A stretch of 64,000 nucleotides of DNA from Bacteroidales bacterium UBA2287 (GTDB lineage: Bacteria > Bacteroidota > Bacteroidia > Bacteroidales > Tenuifilaceae). Where the stretch lies: positions 1-64,000 of the forward strand of contig DDWL01000006.1 in the NCBI GenBank assembly GCA_002345675.1, given 5' to 3'. The translations under genes were made by a program, and so were the position numbers. The notes under the pieces were generated by a model that was not told the origin of the DNA, made no database searches, and saw only the letters and a list, made by a program, of their open reading frames with translations. Shown one piece after another: positions 62,601 through 64,000 of the stretch (positions are counted from its first letter, which is position 1; every line of letters starts with the position of its first letter).

Positions 62601-64000
62601 AGCATTCTGGTTCATACGGCAACCAACATAAACGGCGGGTCGTTCATTGACAATAGTAACACAGGTACAAACACTTTTAGGGGTACAACAACCATTGGTG
62701 CGCTGGGAACATTCAACCCCACATCAACCTCGGTGCTTACTTTTAGCGGGAACTTGATAAACAACGGCACATTTATTAAGCTAGGCGGGGGCAACACGGT
62801 GTTCGAAACCACCACCCTAAGCGGAAGCGCTGAATTTAACTTCAATGCAGGAACGGTACTTGTGCAGGATGGACATACTGCCACAAACCAATCAACTGCC
62901 AATGGCATAGGTGTTTCGATGCCTGTTGTACTAAATGGCCTTGGAACAGGAATCTGGCGAAACGAGGGAATACTTACCTACTCCAACGCCACCGAGCCAA
63001 TGCGCACCGGAACCCTTAACGCATCGCCTGTAGGAAACTATGTGATTTACAACAGAGTTGATAATACACAGTATTTGAAAAACACAACCTACCACCACCT
63101 GCACTTAATAAATGGTGGTTACCGAACCATGCGCGATGGCAACATTACCATTAATGGCGATTTGTTGATAGGGATTTACAACATTTTCTACACTCAGCAA
63201 CATCATGTTTATGGCAATGCTACTGGCACACTTACCATGCTCGAGAATTCGCAGTACTTTATTGGAAGATGGTTTGACGTAAACGATGGATACGTGCACG
63301 TGGGTGACGTGCCTCGTTTTGTAACAAACTTTACTAAGGTCAATATAATTCTTGATCCCGAAAGCCGAATTGCTTACAACTGGTATAATGGAAATCAACC
63401 GTTACTTGTTCAAGAGATTTCGCATGTTCCTAATTATGCTATCCTTCATACCCGACAGGGAGGCAACAGGGTTATTACTGGCGATGTTACTGTTAACACT
63501 TATGCTCTGCTGGAAGTTGGTACATTCTTGTTTAGCAACCCAACTTTCCCAGCAGCCAAAACCGTAACCATTAATGGCGACCTTTACGGAAACGGAGGAA
63601 CCATTAGAATGCCCAACGATGTTAGCCACACCCTTAACCTACACGGAGAGATAAACCAAATTGCTGCCTTTTGGGGAGGCTCAAACAATACTGTAAACTA
63701 CTTAAGTTCAGGCACTCAAACCGTTCTTGCTGGGGGACAAGCAGCTGACGGAACAAGAGCTTATGGTACGCTTAATTTATCGGGGGGCGGTTTAAAAATA
63801 CTCGAGGGCAGCATCGATGTTGCCACCCAACTGCGCATGAATGGTGTTGTGGTACAGTTAGGCGATTTTAATCTCCGTTTACTCGGAAGCACAACCTTTA
63901 ATGCCGCCATAAACCCAGCACAGCCTTTCTCAAGTTCCAATATGATTGAAACTAACGGTACTGGACGTTTACAGCGCTACACTACAGGAATTGGACGTGA
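56679..64000 (+). CDS. Second giant secreted beta-solenoid protein, 3' end outside the window
   Basis: The frame from ATG 56679 was spot-checked at six places, all in phase and coding, up to MIETNGTGRLQRYTTGIGR at the window end, giving at least 2440 codons. The signal peptide is MRKIYLLLTTALFLSGSFSAFSQ, and DFRSIADGNWNIVTNWEQ follows at the mature start. The body is Asn/Thr/Gly-rich solenoid. The module 'W-x-N-x-x-S-x-L-x-Y-x-x-A-x-x-P-M-x-x-G' occurs near 57670, 58910, 60410 and 62960. A 'FPIGTSSSYLPL' module lies near 59490, and a TDWNTPSNWADFSIPDG entry block near 59900. Two long segments (about 58050-58640 and 60710-61310) are internal duplicates. A C-terminal sorting domain, if present, lies beyond 64000. 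Confidence 0.85.
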   Translation, partial: MRKIYLLLTTALFLSGSFSAFSQVANDFRSIADGNWNIVTNWEQHNGSNWVAASYYPGNGATNAVTVNNIITANVALNLTNNLIVTGSLTLGASNFTVGGTTSISGSLIDNNNSGITTFTGSVTTTGSGTFTTTTVVTNGLMILSNNFNQSSTGTSSVGTATIGGNLIVNDGTFSKNAAGTLTVNGTTTINNSGAILLSNNSACVFVGKITANNSSTWTSTVVATAGNMVVQNGFTQNSTGAIAFGAATFANNSQEINIANNTGNVSFASAIAVNANVDIQNSGDGTFAGSITFSTTVTIANNITVINKRNTLVFGALNGAAGATNATWVNNINSTLEYRDAAAPMTIGVLNVTANGNTVYYNRGGVQTLKLTDYHHLVTGVNNSATARNKTFESFAGTFTIAGNVFIGRNSSVYLGTGAKNITVNGNITTEATAANLYTQDADVIHTLTIGGAIINNGATIQLQYSAARYCNVIMTSNGNLIQGSAGSIRLANLTLTNADAKTCSYNGNIDFYSGGIASFTNNGGAFTATNGTFRFLDAFSIQGTGSIEFNNLQVGNNNQTIQTLERDVTVNGTLTLNHNNTASSYLDIKNNTLNILGNYTLTNSGDFGSSTGAGTLNLGNGNTPTITGSLRFETPIGTINHNVTNGFSLTVNALTVGNFNNTLGTFTATQNVTINQNLTNNATFNQTAGTTTFTNANGFVQTSGGTPSTTLFNVVVANDATVTNRLTTRISGTLNGQNAASTWLNDENSTLNYFSATAPMVQGIFDVDRSNSTVNYALNGVQSLRAAAYRNLTSSGGNTKTLGGNVSVNGTLNFDAGTLAIGANTLTLAGNLTGTPLLTGGATSNLTVDDAGASPSITLPSIANLLTLTLNRVAGVSLGGSIVTTNLTLTNGKINLASNNLTVTNITGFSSSNYIIAQGTGTLRRTVAASNVVFPIGTSSSYLPLTLNNAGTSDTYFVNLFGSVTDNGTTGGTPIGNNVVNATWVVNELVAGGSNLTVTAQWNLANEAVVFDRANSMLAYYNAGAWNKTAPTAASGSNPYTQVRTVGANIGSFAAVDQLFLGVPGQWTGNTSTDWNTPSNWADFSIPDGTVDVTIPAGRPNYPIITGNATCNNLNIQNGGTINANTSNFTVNGNTTVEGVFSDGSNTGVNTFVGSIVLSGNGSWNTTAVTTSANTIIRNGIINNSLNGFVSGAISFNANNQSIQGAGAITIGAILIANNIEVTNQTSITVSGALNGGNADSKWINANNSSLFYTNATQPMATGVFDVDQLGSLVSYSGIGVQSVKITDYYNLKAEGGNTKTFASNGSINIINNLNVASSTTLQAINVVGQGLLTVNGLISNEGTLTLQRSSTQFIDLILTNSGNIITGGGTFTFANLTLNNALAKSIDATGIISFNTGNTANRINSFTNNGGTFSATNGTFSFIDATTFSINGTGAITFNNLQSGNNNASVLTLEREVTVNGLLTINHNATTGYIALNNRTLNVNGNITRTNSGQFRGTATSTLNLGNGTTTLTATSNFAFQTGHTQGTINHNTAASGFYYTLASPATVANLNIIAGELRSISDPTITNTWVNNGTYTQTAGTTTFNKDGSGEIVIDGGNFSTFYNFAIADGTRVTTTRDFYVQNNFTSSSNTAPAFNATGGTVYFNRTGATEQNLMGDGTGTVSFHNLSFLSTVARNIWLWRDITVTQTTYISNNSRVYFRDNRSHSITLNNVNIGDGVSGWLITRDADRNHTLTINGKLHMNTGAYFYLWYNANRYVDVTFTNTGEIVSGGGAGAVFRAHSLAFTGAGIKQFNYGGRVEMREGSLTPNSLTNNNGLIQFAGNTEVRFYGNTTAWNINGDSEIAFGELFTGDNTSTSVTLNTNIFVDTRLYVNSNNVSWPFDLNGRTLTLNGNHARQGNGRIKGGGISRMVVNGTGGFTSSFAFDQTTPGTSNLLNELVINRADGGAMLLGNLMEVNTLNINNGNLNSSAGSILVHTATNINGGSFIDNSNTGTNTFRGTTTIGALGTFNPTSTSVLTFSGNLINNGTFIKLGGGNTVFETTTLSGSAEFNFNAGTVLVQDGHTATNQSTANGIGVSMPVVLNGLGTGIWRNEGILTYSNATEPMRTGTLNASPVGNYVIYNRVDNTQYLKNTTYHHLHLINGGYRTMRDGNITINGDLLIGIYNIFYTQQHHVYGNATGTLTMLENSQYFIGRWFDVNDGYVHVGDVPRFVTNFTKVNIILDPESRIAYNWYNGNQPLLVQEISHVPNYAILHTRQGGNRVITGDVTVNTYALLEVGTFLFSNPTFPAAKTVTINGDLYGNGGTIRMPNDVSHTLNLHGEINQIAAFWGGSNNTVNYLSSGTQTVLAGGQAADGTRAYGTLNLSGGGLKILEGSIDVATQLRMNGVVVQLGDFNLRLLGSTTFNAAINPAQPFSSSNMIETNGTGRLQRYTTGIGR
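58050..61310 (+). repeat. Internal long duplication in the second giant gene (copies about 2.66 kb apart)
   Basis: Copy A (about 58050-58640) and copy B (about 60710-61310) encode collinear segments. TNNGGAFTATNGTFRFLDAF corresponds to TNNGGTFSATNGTFSFIDAT. NNLQVGNNNQTIQTLERDVTVNG corresponds to NNLQSGNNNASVLTLEREVTVNG in the same order. LNLGNG and TINHN also recur in step. The coordinates span both copies and the DNA between. Confidence 0.75.

Overview
The window comes from a member of the Bacteroidota, most likely a Bacteroidales/Marinilabiliales-type bacterium. The evidence is a complete type IX secretion core (porP-gldK-gldL-gldM-gldN), -7 promoter boxes of the TAnnTTTG type, near absence of Shine-Dalgarno sequences, and several Bacteroidota-specific families (DUF4270, a short GT5 protein beside panCD, a MG2/alpha-2-macroglobulin protein carrying a SusC-like signature). 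No rRNA, tRNA or CRISPR array was seen.

Layout. 1-890 is repeat-derived intergenic DNA. 0.9-8 kb holds a UPF0306 flavoprotein, an NAD-dependent epimerase, lgt (with a second diverged copy of its 3' end and a palindromic element beside it), ribE with an orphan histidine kinase, mlaEF and manC. 8-14.1 kb is the T9SS core operon, read leftward from porP to gldN. 14.3-17.8 kb is topA, translationally coupled to an arginase-fold protein that has lost metal ligands. 18-25 kb holds a class A PBP, a double-ATPase peptide importer, a REP-like element, the last 30 codons of a Fic protein, and the rbfA-methyltransferase-lolC/E operon, followed by trpS. 26.2-32.5 kb is a single 2118-codon alpha-2-macroglobulin gene. 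32.7-41.4 kb holds DUF2461, glmS, DUF4270, a short GT5, panC, panD, a flippase-like protein and radA. 41.5-43.4 kb holds a mazEF-type toxin-antitoxin pair, DUF2147 and comF.

43.4-64 kb is accessory DNA. A DUF4143 ATPase gene is flanked by two almost identical 164-bp direct repeats. Two giant tandem genes for secreted, repeat-rich beta-solenoid proteins follow. The first is complete (3524 aa). The second starts at 56679 and stays open to the end of the window (at least 2440 codons). Both have signal peptides and are plausible cell-surface or extracellular products. The T9SS encoded in the same window is a candidate exporter, but the first protein has no C-terminal sorting domain that I recognise.

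A recurring theme is duplication at gene 3' ends. Part of lgt and part of the DUF2461 gene are each present a second time as short remnants beside repeats. Together with the dispersed 'gcaaagacgc' family in both orientations, this suggests repeat-mediated rearrangement in this chromosome segment.
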